Assembly (NCBI RefSeq): GCF_021155775.2
Contig: NC_060238.1
Span: forward strand, 24,830,470-24,894,469
DNA: 64,000 bases
DNA from: Neodiprion pinetum
Lineage: Eukaryota; Arthropoda; Insecta; Hymenoptera; Diprionidae
Reading direction: 5' to 3'
The translations under genes were made by a program, and so were the position numbers. Below, in pieces: positions 12,501 to 25,100 of the stretch; position 1 is the first letter of the stretch; each line of letters starts with the position of its first letter. Below the pieces are notes generated by a model. It did no database searches, had not been told where the DNA came from, and saw only the letters and a list, made by a program, of their open reading frames with translations.

Positions 12501-15500
12501 TCCTTCTCCGGCATCACCACCACCACCACCACCACTACCAGCTATCCGGGAATTTCTCGTTCTGGAAGGGAGGGTATGGGGGATGTTCGGGGCCGGGCAG
12601 CTGTCGCGCGACGACGACGACGACGACGACGACGAGGAGTAGAAACGCCGAACCATCTCGTCCGCGGCAAGTCTCCGAGGCTTCTCTCCTGTGCGGAGGA
12701 GGCCTGTAAATCAATTACCAGTTCGGTCCGGAGCTCCACTCCCGATGGGACTTGCACGTTCGCGTCTACGTGCCCTTCCCGCGACCCTTTGTCCAAGTTT
12801 TAACCCACCAAACGCGGTGTAGTTCAACACGTGACAGGATCCCCATACTCGACCTACACGTATATACACGTCCACCACCCTACGCTCTCGGACCTTTATT
12901 GTTTACCTCCGGAGGGCCGCCGGATGTACCTGAGTAAACGGCCTGGCTACTCCCCAACGCATTCGGCGTGTACGTGTATACGAAATTGATTGCCGCTTGC
13001 GCAAATAATGGCAACGGTGTAAACTGTAGACAGTGTTACGTATAGAATCCGAGCCGTGAGCAGATGGTTCGTTCTAGCAGCGGGTTGCGCAAATTTACAA
13101 TCACGTTATCGAACTCCTGGAAGTACAACGATTGAAATAAAAAGAAACGCATTTCGTTCGTCGTGTACCTATAAAAGTATTACATTAAGAGACCAATATA
13201 TACATATATTCGTACGTCCAATTTCTCAAATCTTTTCAACATAGAGAATTATTTCCATCGACAACCAAGCTACACTCCTCCTCACTAGGGTGATTCATGT
13301 TTTAACTTAATTTTTTGTAGGCGTCACTCGAAAAATTTGTGACAAATACTGGAAAGTTTAACGACAATTATCAATATAAATATTAAATAATTTTATAGAT
13401 GAATTTTTGAAGTGGCACCTGAAAAAAAAAGACAAATCAAAAAATGAACACCCTACTGCCTCACGTTAGAGTTCTCCTGGAATACACCGTATACTTATAC
13501 ACCATGACCTGTACATTGTGTATTTGCATACAGTTCCCACCGTCCGGATCAAATCTCGCTGATGGTTTGACAGGTATTTGAATACGGAATACAGGAAACA
13601 GTTAGCACAGGTGTGTCTCACGGACTGGCGTAATTACTCGAGTGAATCGTGAATCGCGAGGTGAGATGTATCTATTGTATACAATATATTATATATACAA
13701 TTCTCCTCATCTCGACATTCGCCCCAGGAGGAATCTCTGCGGTTGCATCATGGCGAAATTAAGGGAGAGGCAAAGGGGATGAGATGAAGCAGATAATATA
13801 GTGAAATACGTACAATATCCTAAAACTGAAAATATCCACCTCCCCCATCGTGAAGTGGAAATAATTCTTATTGTGCGTACATCTATACATCCCTAAATAT
13901 AATTTTCTCAGAGAGCGAGCAAGGGATAAATTATACTCGTACGAATTAAAATCCCAAAAAGGGTATTTTACACCCTGCACTGAGACACGGCACGGAAACG
14001 CGGCGTTGCTCCTCCCGTCATTTTTCCAAGGCACAAAGTATAGATATATCATAAAGTATACCGGAATATTGCAAAATTTTTCACCCGCATTCGCGCAGCA
14101 TTCAAAAGCAGCTGACTCAACCAGAAGGATATGGTGGGGCGGGCGAAAAATGAATCTGATGAAAAAAGGTTGGGGTGGAAAAAGAAGAGAGGAGGAGGTT
14201 CAGCGCCGTTGAAAGGAAGTCAATTATGAGCAGAGAGCGGACTTGCGACTCGTGACTGCAGCGTAAAGAGAGGAGAGGAGAGAGCCGGATGAAGGTAATC
14301 TCGCGGCAGTAGCTCCACACTTTCTTTCTTCTTCACGTTGCAATGAGTTGGTTGGTTACCACGCGAATTTCCACCCGATGTACACAAGCTATCCGTGTTA
14401 AATCGATTGACCACGAGATCGTGGTCGTCGATTTCTAGGTGCAGATGGAGAAGTCCGTTGAAGCGAATGGAAAGGAGGGGGCACCGGAAGTAGCCTCGAG
14501 TACCGGTAACGGAAGTTAGTAGAAATTTATGACGCCGGCGGAAAAGTCAGTGATCCCGGCCATTAGGTTGCGTAGGCGGGAAAGGATTAGGAGAGACAAA
14601 ACGTCCCTCCACCACCTTACGTCTGCTTGCCTCCCTCTCCTCGAAGGTGGGTAGGTGGTAGTAGTAGTGGTAGTAGTGGGTAGGGGAGACTCGAGAGGGT
14701 TTCGTACCTACTAAGCATCCCGGTAAAGCGCATAATCTAGCCTCAGACAAGCCTAGCCTGCCCGACTTTCCCCTCTTAGTTTTTTGTTCCCGCGAAAGCT
14801 AATCCCCTTATTCCATCGCCCCCAGCAAAAGCTGAGCTTGCAGAAAGCGTGTAGGAGAGGAGCGGTAAACTTTCGTCCGAAAATAGCCTTTGTGGGACTT
14901 TGCGACACACCCAACTGGGATTCCCCTCCTCCTCCACCTTCTCTCTTCCTCTCTTCTCTCTGCAACAACCCCCAAAGCTGACGAACCGATTCATATCGCC
15001 CGGTTACAGCTATCGCTCAAAAACTGGATGCTTTGGGGAGGGAGTGACGTCGACCCCCATCCCTCCTCCCCAACTCATGCACTATATTCTAACAAACTTT
15101 GCTTAGAAGACCATCTGCGCGTGTTGCGAGATTGTCGTTGAGATGTGAAATATTGCCACAGAATTTCTGTCGCTAGTCTATAATGCATTTATTTTAACCA
15201 ACGGATGAAGTATATACGAGTAAAATTTATCGAGAACGATTCGTCGATAAGTGAAGAACACGTGTATGACTAACAAATGGATGTGCTAATAGAGAAGTGC
15301 AAATTTAATGGATGGACGAGTGCCTAAACGATTAAAACTGCACGAAAGGCACTCGGAATTACCAAACAACAGCTCAGGTAAAAGTAGAACTATGTATCGT
15401 GTCAATTAGTTGTTCAATACTAGTGTAGTGATTGCTTAACCTTTTCAGTCACAAAAACCACTATAGTGCCGCCTTTTCTTTTTTCTCTTTCTTCTATTTT

Positions 15501-17370
15501 TTTTTTTTTTGTCATTTCTTTTATATTCCATGTAAAGTGGTGAATTTTTTATTTTTTTCTTGCCTTTGCAGCTAAAGAAAATACTTCAACTTTGAAATGA
15601 TTTGTGTGGTTTTTTTTTTTTTTTTTTTTTTTTTACGAATCTATAATTGTCTGTAATTGTTACCAATAAATATGTGCAAAAAAACAATGTATCTTCGTGA
15701 ATGTAATTCGTTAGCGAAGAAATGTGATAACAGACGTATATTAAAAATGCTTGGAATTCATTGGTCGACAAGCACAGATCTCAGAATAACCATTAGATTT
15801 ACAAAATTCAACACGTCGACGTATTTTTGACCCTCCTTACGGGTATATATAGATAGTATCGGGGGTTTGTACCTATTCTCGGCCTAAAATCATCCCGTCT
15901 AAAAATAAATATTCCTATAAATTTCATTCAAGACCACTGTCTAAACGAATGTATTGATAATTAACCCTGTTTTCACCCCATTTTAGGGGGGGTTGTTTTT
16001 AGTTTTATTAAATATTGACGGCAGATTCGCGTCAAGGGTCGCAAAAAAAAAAAAAAATACAAGAAAAAAATATATAATCGTTTCGCTTGGATAAAATACT
16101 TGACAGTAAATGAAAAAAATAAAGGTAGCTTACATTGCACGTCGAGAAGTATGCTGGCGTTCATCGGCGAATGAAGAGTTACGTGCCTCGCTACGCAGGC
16201 AATAGTGGCGTTGTGATGACCCCTGAGGACGTTCAGATGAGCTCCGCTACGCCGGCCAACAACGGACGGGAGTATCGTCAGATTGTTGGGCGGTTGTTCA
16301 GGCCCGTCCAAAGTCGCCTGAGAAAGGGTCATGCCCCAGGACAAGACAGGGGGTGGATTGCCACCTTCGACACCGCACTCGAGAGTCAGTTCAGATCCCT
16401 CTTTAACCGGAACGAATTGATTTCCCGGATCCAATCGACGCCCGTCGATCAGCAGGTACGTCGCTCTCGGGGCCTCTGAAACAGTTTCATCTCAGTAGTC
16501 AGGTTGATCCCAGGTTACGTAGAAAAAACAAGTGTGATAACAAAATGATCGTTGAATATTACGTGGAAACGGAGAATGGATTATTCATCCGTGATCGCAC
16601 GGCTTTCACGTTCAGTTGTGAAATGAAATTCTTGGAAAAGAGAGAAGATACGAAGATTGAAATTTCAAATCTATCATTCATTTGTGCGCAAGGTATAAGA
16701 TTTGCTTAATGAAATATGGAAAAATGACTTTGGGTTGGTGAACAAGAGAGTAAGAGAGAGATAGAGAGAACGTTTCTCTGTCTTTTTATAACAGCCTTTT
16801 TCAAAGCCGTCAACGATTGCTATACCTATTTAACGAAGCAACAGGCAGGCAAGCAGCAGGAATGAGGGAGAAAGAGGACCTCGTAAATACGCCCCCTCGG
16901 TTCTGAAGTCACCGGAAGCGAATTCGGGAGTGAATTACTGTTCGGGTCTCGGTATCCGTTCGATATCAAGAGCGATAAGAATAAGGTAAAGACCAGGAAA
17001 TACCAGGAAAGACCGATTTTCATCCGTAGAACGTGCGCGGATAGTAATCTCCAAGAGTTATGGGGTCGGCTGCACGCGCCCAGGTGTGTTGACGTGAGGC
17101 CGTAAAGTCGAATTCAAGAAATTGCATCAACCCCGTCAAAGTGGTTAGAAATTTTCACCACAACTCTCAAGCGATAAGGAGACGTCGTCGAACTTGTACC
17201 AAAAGCCGCGTGGTGTCGGAACAGGAGAGAGAGAAAGAGAAAAAAACAAGGGAGCTGAAGAACAGAATCAAGGATATCGATTTTGTATCAGACACACCCG
17301 CGACGGCTCGTGACAAAGCGTTATTTAACACCTGAGGATGGCGAAAGGGAGAAAGAAAGAGAGGGAGTGA

Positions 17371-17405
<35 letters not shown>

Positions 17406-20400
17406 GGTCAACGGCGTGCGTTCGTCGAGGGTAAAAAATCGATCCTTAAAACGTAAGGGAAGAAGGAAGGAAGAAAGAAAGATGTGTAGCCTGTACATTC
17501 AGCGACGCCCTGTTAAACCCTCGACGGAGTGAGGGGGGGGGGATCTGAGGCAATCCAATCGGGGAGAGGCTAGGCAGACAGACTGAGTCGTAGAACGATT
17601 TCTGGAAACGGCAATGTCTCTTCCAATAATCATCCAGATTGCTTTCGGTAGCCAATAAATAGGCAAGATTTAAGGGGTGAATTCCAACCGCCATCCACCG
17701 CTATATACTCCTCTCCCTTCCTCTTCTTACCCTCTTCTGTATATATATATCTCTCTCTATCTCACTCTTTCTCTCTCGCGATCCGATGCGATGGGTACAC
17801 ACGCACGAATGCTCTCGCCAAAGTAACGTTAACGTTTATACGCGTTCGCATTCATCCCCCCGGGGGCGTTTCTTCTTCTCGTCGGTCGTTTTACCCTGCC
17901 TTAAAAGTCTGAACAACGCAGCAGACGCTCCGGTTGTTTCACATGATGCGGAAAGATTATATACTACGTTTCACTTTTTACTAACTAACCAAACCAACTC
18001 CCCTTCCAGTCTGCAACTCTGCAGCACGACCAATTCCGTTAAAACTAGTCAATCGGCCAATGTATCAATTCCGTTTATAATCATGAATTTGCGTCTGTCC
18101 TTCTGACTGGACACTTTCTTCAATTTAAAATATATGGAATTAACTTAACATGCCTGTATGTAAATGGGTGCGTTATATTCGTCGACGGTTTTGAATAATT
18201 AGAATATAAAGTAAAAAACACCAATATTTAGAATCAAAGTAAAAAACACTACATTATTTTCTCTCGCCGTGTTTTTCATGTCTACAAAAATCAATTTTTT
18301 TTTTTTTTTTAATTCACTTATAGCTTTTTCTCACTCTGGAACTCGCTCACGCGTTTGAAAGTTGATGATATTCAAATTTTGAATCGATCCAATGAGCAGA
18401 GGCTCAAACACCGAAAGTACAATCCATTGATACAGTATTAGTAGGGATTATTTGAAATACTGCAAGTATCGCTTAAATTTTCGACAGCTGAGAGATCGTT
18501 TCTAGTCGGAAGGCAACCGACGATTCACAAGGTTTGAGAAAAAAAACCTATCTACTGCAGTCGATATCGACTACGTGAGAATTTGGAGGTAGGCAGATCG
18601 AAGTGATGAATATACAGAGCGAGTCAAACGAAATTTATTGTTAGTCGATGAATTAGACCGTACCCCTAACCCAAACTGGCAAATGTTTAGTACATAACGT
18701 CATCAAGTCACACTAGTACTGTTATCAAAGTAAGATTCGAAGTCTTCATGTAAGTAACCACTGTGAATAAGAAACAATAATGAAGCCATAACAACAAAGA
18801 AAAGACGACAGCACGAAATGACAACAATTGGGTTCGTCTTGGCATATGAAAGTCATGTTTACTCATGGATGTATGTATACTGAACATTCGCTAGTTTGGC
18901 TGAGAGGTGGGGCCCCAATTCATCAATTAAGCTCCTCCCATTTTCGGAGTGTCAATTGACTCACCCTGTACACATATGTATACATATATAGGAATGAATT
19001 CAAGAGGTGCGTAACACCAAACATGTAAAATTCGAAGTTTGGAATAAACATGACGCGTAGTGTCGGCATCAGCTGTAGTTATAGTGGTACGAGGATGTCA
19101 AAAAAAAAAAGAATTGGAGAGCAGAGCGTGTTGGGATAGCGTAGCCACGTGGAAAAGGTTATTTATACGGCACGTGGAGAGAAGAGACAAGGAGGCAGGC
19201 AGGCAGGAAGGAAGGAAGGAAGGAAGCGAGGCGACAGAAAAGTAAGAGTGAGAGTGAAAGGGAGGGAGGGAGTGAGGGAGAGAACGGGCGGGACGAGTGA
19301 ACGAACGAACGAATGAACGAACCAACAATTCATCTTCGCCAGTGTGTTTCCGTTGGGAATGGGTTCGTAGTAGTAGCTGACGTGTTTAATACTTGCCACA
19401 CTTTATCATTCGCTGGTGGAGCTTCAAAAGAACAACCACGCGCACATACCGAAGAGGAGAGGAGAGGAGAGAAGAGAGAAACAAAAAAAAAAACAAAAAA
19501 CCCCCAAAAAAAAACAACCCACTCAAAGAGTGATTGAAACAAAAAGCGTAGAATCCGTGGATACAGCCTTGCGCACATGCATGCACGCCTTGTATATTAT
19601 CATGCATATTTTAGCATGTTATACAGGAGTTCGGGGTCGACCCACGACCGGCACCTGCCATCCTACCCTGCCCAACCCCCCCATAATTCGTTATAAAAAC
19701 ACGTTTTTCACGTCACCTTTATGCATGTATCCATACACAGTAATTTATACCGTATCTGACAATGAGGCATATAGACATAAGAGGAAGAGAAATGGGACGT
19801 GTATGAGGTACGGGGGATTGAAACAAGCGTACAATACACCTACTTCCAAATTCTCATCTCTCTCTCTCTCTCTCTTCAAGCAACGTAGTTATAACACGTG
19901 AGGGTGAGAGGGAGAGGGAGGAATATCGTTTTAAATTTTCGCGAAGACGCGCCGTCGGGCCGTTCAAAAACGCGTCCGTCGACGTAACTCTGGGCAGACG
20001 GAAGGTGGATGAAGGGTTGGGGAGGGGGAGGATCCTTTAAAATGCAAATATCCTAGCGGGAAAACGCGAGGCGCGTACGAAAAATTGCCCCTGTCCGTCC
20101 CGGCTGAGATTGGCCGGGCAACGATCACCGCGAGAGCAGCCGGATAAAAACGTAGCAGAACCAACGAACCCTTCTCCTCCCTTTCACGTTTTTGGCAACG
20201 TATGTACGAGCATTCCTATATCCCGGGTAGGAAAACGTTTGCATGTATGTATGTACGTATGCACGTATATGTGGCCCATAAAGCACGAACGGAAAAACCG
20301 CCCTCGAACGCACGGGTCGAGGTCCTCAAACCTGCTCGTTCATCTTCACTCGCGCCTCCCGCCCGATTTCACACGGAATAAGAGGAATAACATACGCCCG

Positions 20401-22088
20401 CGTTGAAATGTGTTTAGCTACCCTTTTCCCCCCTCCACGCCCGCCCGTAACTTTTTTTACTCCGTAGAACTCTTCTTTTCTTGCAGACGAATTTTTCTTA
20501 CCGTCGATTTTGTTGTTTCGGTGCGAATAATTTTTGCGGAGGGAATTAACTTTCAACTTCGGCACGGTGCTTTTTTTCCAAGTTTTTCTTTCGTTTTCTT
20601 CCACTTTGTTGTTTCGCTGTTTTCTACATTTTCTCTTTCAGCTTCCAATTATTCCTGCGTAACTTCCAGTGAATTGATTGCTCGAGGAATATATATTACA
20701 TATTTCCATATCGTGTGTGTGTATATATATATATATACATTAGAGGGGTCCTTGTTTAAGGTATTGATGAATTTTTTTCACCCCACCCCTGAAATCCACT
20801 TCAAATAATTCGAAAACAAATGCCTAATTTTCTTAGATTTGTACCTCAACTCTAAGATAGTCCGTACTTCTAAATAAAAAAAAGTCGTATTTCGATATAT
20901 ATACATACATATGAGGCATTCCACGCTGATTCAATAAACCGCCGACCGTGACGTTTTTTAATTTCACCAAGAATTTCTCCTACGTTAGTACAACTCCTGA
21001 AAATCTTCCTAAAAGGATTTTCAAATGAATTCATAATAAAAAATATCGTAGTCAACAGTTTCCTGATTGTGAGTCGGCGTGGAATGCCCCATATATATAC
21101 ACACGCGCGAAATGGAAAAATCTTTCTCGACGACTGACTAATCGACTGACCGAAAGTACCACGGAATTAAAACGGGAAAATCGGAAATCAATAACCCTAC
21201 ACGTTCTCTGTAAAAATTCTCCTCGATCTCTCCATTTAACGTACGTACAATTTTTCCTATAATAGAGAAGTGGATTAGGATTGAGATGGAAAGAACAAAG
21301 TAAATAAAAGATCGGCGTTAAGTGGAAATAAGAAGAGACAAATCCCATTTAACATTGAAATGAAAAAGTTTCCATCAGATGCTTTGTAAATTTAGAGAAA
21401 GAGTTCAAGTTTTTTTTTTCGAAACGAAGTTATCCCTATAATAGACACTAATTGCAAAACTCTCTCTCTCTGTATGTTTTCCTAGTTTATACACTCTCGC
21501 GAGAAGTGCAGCGCAGTGAGAACCGAACGGCCAGCGTTCGTTGTTCTCGAGGAAATTCAGATTGACAGCACTTTAGAGAAGCGTCTATCCCTCCTCTCTC
21601 TTCACCCACAAGGATCTGCTCCTTCCTACCTGTAGACGTCAGTCTCACCAAACTCTAATTCAGCTTCGGCCGTAGGGCATCGGGAAAGCACGATCCAACG
21701 CCTCGTCCAACCTCTATTCTCTGACCCAACCGACTGACGATTCCTGACGTCGATCCTCCCATCTCGACAGCCCATCGAGAAAACGACGAAGGATGCCAAC
21801 CGACCTCGAAAGAACCGAAGCGACGGTCCGTGACTTTTGACATGTCAAAATTTCAACCCTGAAACCGCCCTCCTCGAATCCACGAAATGATCTATCGATT
21901 CATCGCGAAAACGTGATGGTTTTTTAGTATACCCGTTATAACATCAGACATTAAAGTACCAGATATCGGAGTGAAAAAGGGTGAAACAGCAGCGAAGAAG
22001 TATAGAAAGAAGTTTGGTTGTTTGATGTCGAAATTAACTGATTCAATGCACGATGGCGATGCATGCCGGGATAGCAACTGCAGTGGTA

Positions 22089-22119
<31 letters not shown>

Positions 22120-25100
22120 TTATATCATATATATATATCAGGTTAGATTTTATTTTCAAACTGTAAGGTACACAGTAAACAGAAGAGGAAATCGAGTCGA
22201 AAGGTTTCGAATTTGTCGTTTCCTCCTGTCCGGCCAGCGAGCTAGGTAACCTAACCGTATTTATTCGTCAAGAGAAAATCTTTGACTGCAGTTTTATCTC
22301 GTTTCCGACTCGAGAGAGTTCACGTGTAGTACACAACCTAGCTGCTAGATCGTTTCCTGGTGAAAGAGAAAAGAAGAGATAGGAGAGACGTATAAAAGTT
22401 GGTCGGTTGCCATGCCCTTTGAGGTCCTTATGGGATCGTCCGCCCCGCCGAGACCACGTAGAAGTAAACACCGGAGAAGAGAGTAGAAAAAGTGTTAGAA
22501 ATTTTCCATCCCAGTTTCCGCTTCAAGAGTTCCCCGTCTAGTGTGTGTATCAATTACCGCGAGTATAGTGAAATAAAGGGAATACCAACGGAGATAAAGC
22601 AAGTATAAGGAGGAAGATTTCTCGAGACAGCCAGTTGACAAGTGGGAATACAATTCCCTGCCGTTTGATTACCTCGACCATACGAATATCCGGCCGATTA
22701 CACACCGGGTTGCCACGTCGTCGCGACATGTTAGGGAGTACAAGTGGAACGTTGTCGAGCCGGAAACAATGCAAGAAGAATTTCAGGAGCAATGGAATCA
22801 GAACACCGGAAGAGACGCGCACCGATTCGACGTTAATCTCTCCCCATATTATACGGGCGGAATTTTTATCCGGTAGAAGATATCTCATCGAATAGATCCA
22901 AGTTCCGAAGGATTACATATATCCGAGTGACGGAATTATTTCAAGAGTGCATCGCTGCCCTCGTGGTATGCAACTTATTGGCTGGCAAGTGATCCCTTTT
23001 CAAATTCTACAAGCAGCAGCAGCAGCAGCAGCAGCAGGAGGAGGAGGAGGAGGATATCTATGCGATATTCATGGAAGCATGACGAGTCTAGCGAAGATCC
23101 ATTCGTCCCTTGGAGTGGGAAACATCGTCGAGCGCGTTGTCTCCTGTAATATACCATTAATTAGAGGGTCACCCTCTCGGCTAATCAATGGGTAGTTAGT
23201 GGCCGGCGACTAGCTCGAAACTCCTACGCATCGCTGGTTTAATGCTGCCGCGATGCTGCGTTGTCGAAGTGCATACGGTGCAGTCCTTTGATGCTGTTGC
23301 ACTGATTAAACCTGCTGCATCAACTATGTATTACTGAAACACCGAAGCGGTTATGGTTATTCATGGAAATTTTGGAGCGAAGGTTTAACGAGGTTCACGT
23401 GGCTGCTGAATCCAAAACCCTTCGAGACCATCGTCAGAGGCTTGAGGTTTTCCAATTCCGAGAATTCACGCTTACTTTTCTTTACTCCTTCTTTTTCTTT
23501 TGATATCTGTTATTATAAAATTGTCCATCCATGATAAAATATTCGCCAAGCTGTAAAAGATCTTTGTCGATGTTCTTCAGGTTGTCCGAGATCACCGAGA
23601 CTCTCGACTCTTGATCTTTCAAACTCTTTCAACGTATACGATTCGCTCGAAGTAACATTTGAGAAGTTAAAAGAGAGTCGAGCGAGCGGTTTTACAAAAA
23701 GCTTCTCGTCTCAAATTAAATATTGTCATTTTCGACGATTTAATCGCAGAGCTATCTGATCTATTATACGATCTAGAACCGGATCTATCAGTCTTCTCCT
23801 TATTTCCACCCCCGTTTAGAATTCCCTCGACCACCGCCAAGCTCCACCCTCGGAATGGAATCTTCGACATAAAAGAAGAGAAAAGAAACGGAGATGATCC
23901 ATAGGTGGTTGATCTGCAGGTGGAAATGAAGAAAAAGATATGAAAGTGGATAGCTGACTGCAGACGTACGGCATTCTCTCCTGCACTCCCTTTTATACTC
24001 GGCCACTACTCCGCCTTCTCCATCAGCCATCAGCCATCCGGCATCCGTCGGACGCGAGATCCTTTCCTCCTCCTTCCAACCTCACCCATGGAAGTCGTCT
24101 AAGAGCGTCGATATCCGTCCGGAAGTACAATGTTCCTCATCGTCTGGCGTCCGTTCGTTCGATCGGCGATACACATATATATACGCGCACACACACGTGT
24201 ATCTCGCCGATATCTCAGTGATCGATGGGGATGAAACGGATGGAGCGAAATCGTGCCCGGAAAGGAAGGTAAGGCAAGTAAAGGAAAGTAAAGGAAAGGG
24301 AAGAAAAAGGAATGGAAAGTGTGTCTGCTCTTGCCCTTTGGCGGAGTTTGATAGCCGTGGAGAGGAGGTCCAGGTTCTCCACCAGCGTAAGATTCGCATT
24401 ACGAACTACTGCTACTACCCCTTAGCGATATATAATCTACCTTCCCGGAAATCTGGGAGTCTGGAGTAAACGTTAAATTCAATTCCTCAATTCGTCCAAC
24501 GCAGTTACAGTAGTACAGTATATGCATCTCGGGTTTCCCGAACCAAGAGAGGGTGCGCGATAACGAGATCAAAAGACTAATCGGGATTCTTTTCGTGGCT
24601 GTTATACGACGAACGTTACGAACGGCTGTATAACGAATCGGGGTGAAAAAAACTGATAAGAAGACCGTAATCAAGGTGCAGGGTTTACACGAAGAGAAGC
24701 GTTGATGATGTTTTCATCCACTCACCCAACACTACGAGCTTCACGGGTCTTCCGGCAAGGATCTTTCCCCTGTCGTCCTCCAGGGTGCAACCCCATGTCC
24801 CGTCGTCCTCTAGCCTGACGTTATCGATGTGGAGGGCGGCGGTTGTCGAATCCCCGATATACCTGTGCCCGGTACCGCTCATCTCGGTCCTCGTATCTAT
24901 CGTGATCATGTCTACGGGATTGCCGTTATGAACCCAGGTAGCAGGTCGGACTCTGTAGCTTCTGGAACAAACAGCACAATAGAAAACATCGTGAATGGTA
25001 ACCATGGTTCGTGAGTTTCAAACTTGTGAGGTTCGTTATTGGATTGTCTCAAATTCCGTGTGAACTACAGTTAAGCAACAGATGATACTATTACTAATAT

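Larger units (their letters stand above)
2702..16133 (-). other. 13.4-kb intron of the IgSF gene (between Ig2 and Ig3 exons)
   Basis: Exon phases on either side match directly, so no further coding exon is needed. It contains inverted-repeat elements at 3003-3545, 4860-5150 and 13286-13455, a hAT-like fragment near 10640-10762, a 19-nt G run at 5272-5290, a GA array at 6517-6547, an ATC/CAT repeat at 7840-7896, CAC and CGA repeats near 12.5 kb, and a homeodomain-motif cluster at 9018-9169. Long frames around 4.5-4.9 kb and 8.3-8.6 kb match nothing I recognise. Confidence 0.7.
16476..24725 (-). other. 8.3-kb intron of the IgSF gene (between Ig1 and Ig2 exons)
   Basis: No coding exon is seen. 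Contents include a GT/GA repeat at 17369-17404, a short tandem duplication near 18199-18252, a mariner-like inverted-repeat element at 18613-18970, GGCA/GGAA repeats at 19193-19226, a degenerate element end at 20740-20880, a second short inverted-repeat element at 20909-21093, a TA repeat at 22088-22139 and an AGC/AGG repeat at 23012-23053. Confidence 0.7.

Noticed and set aside
23230..23330. Possible microRNA-like hairpin in GATGCTG-rich sequence
   Set aside because: Arms pair for only 5-6 bp before mismatching; there is no stable stem of about 22 bp.
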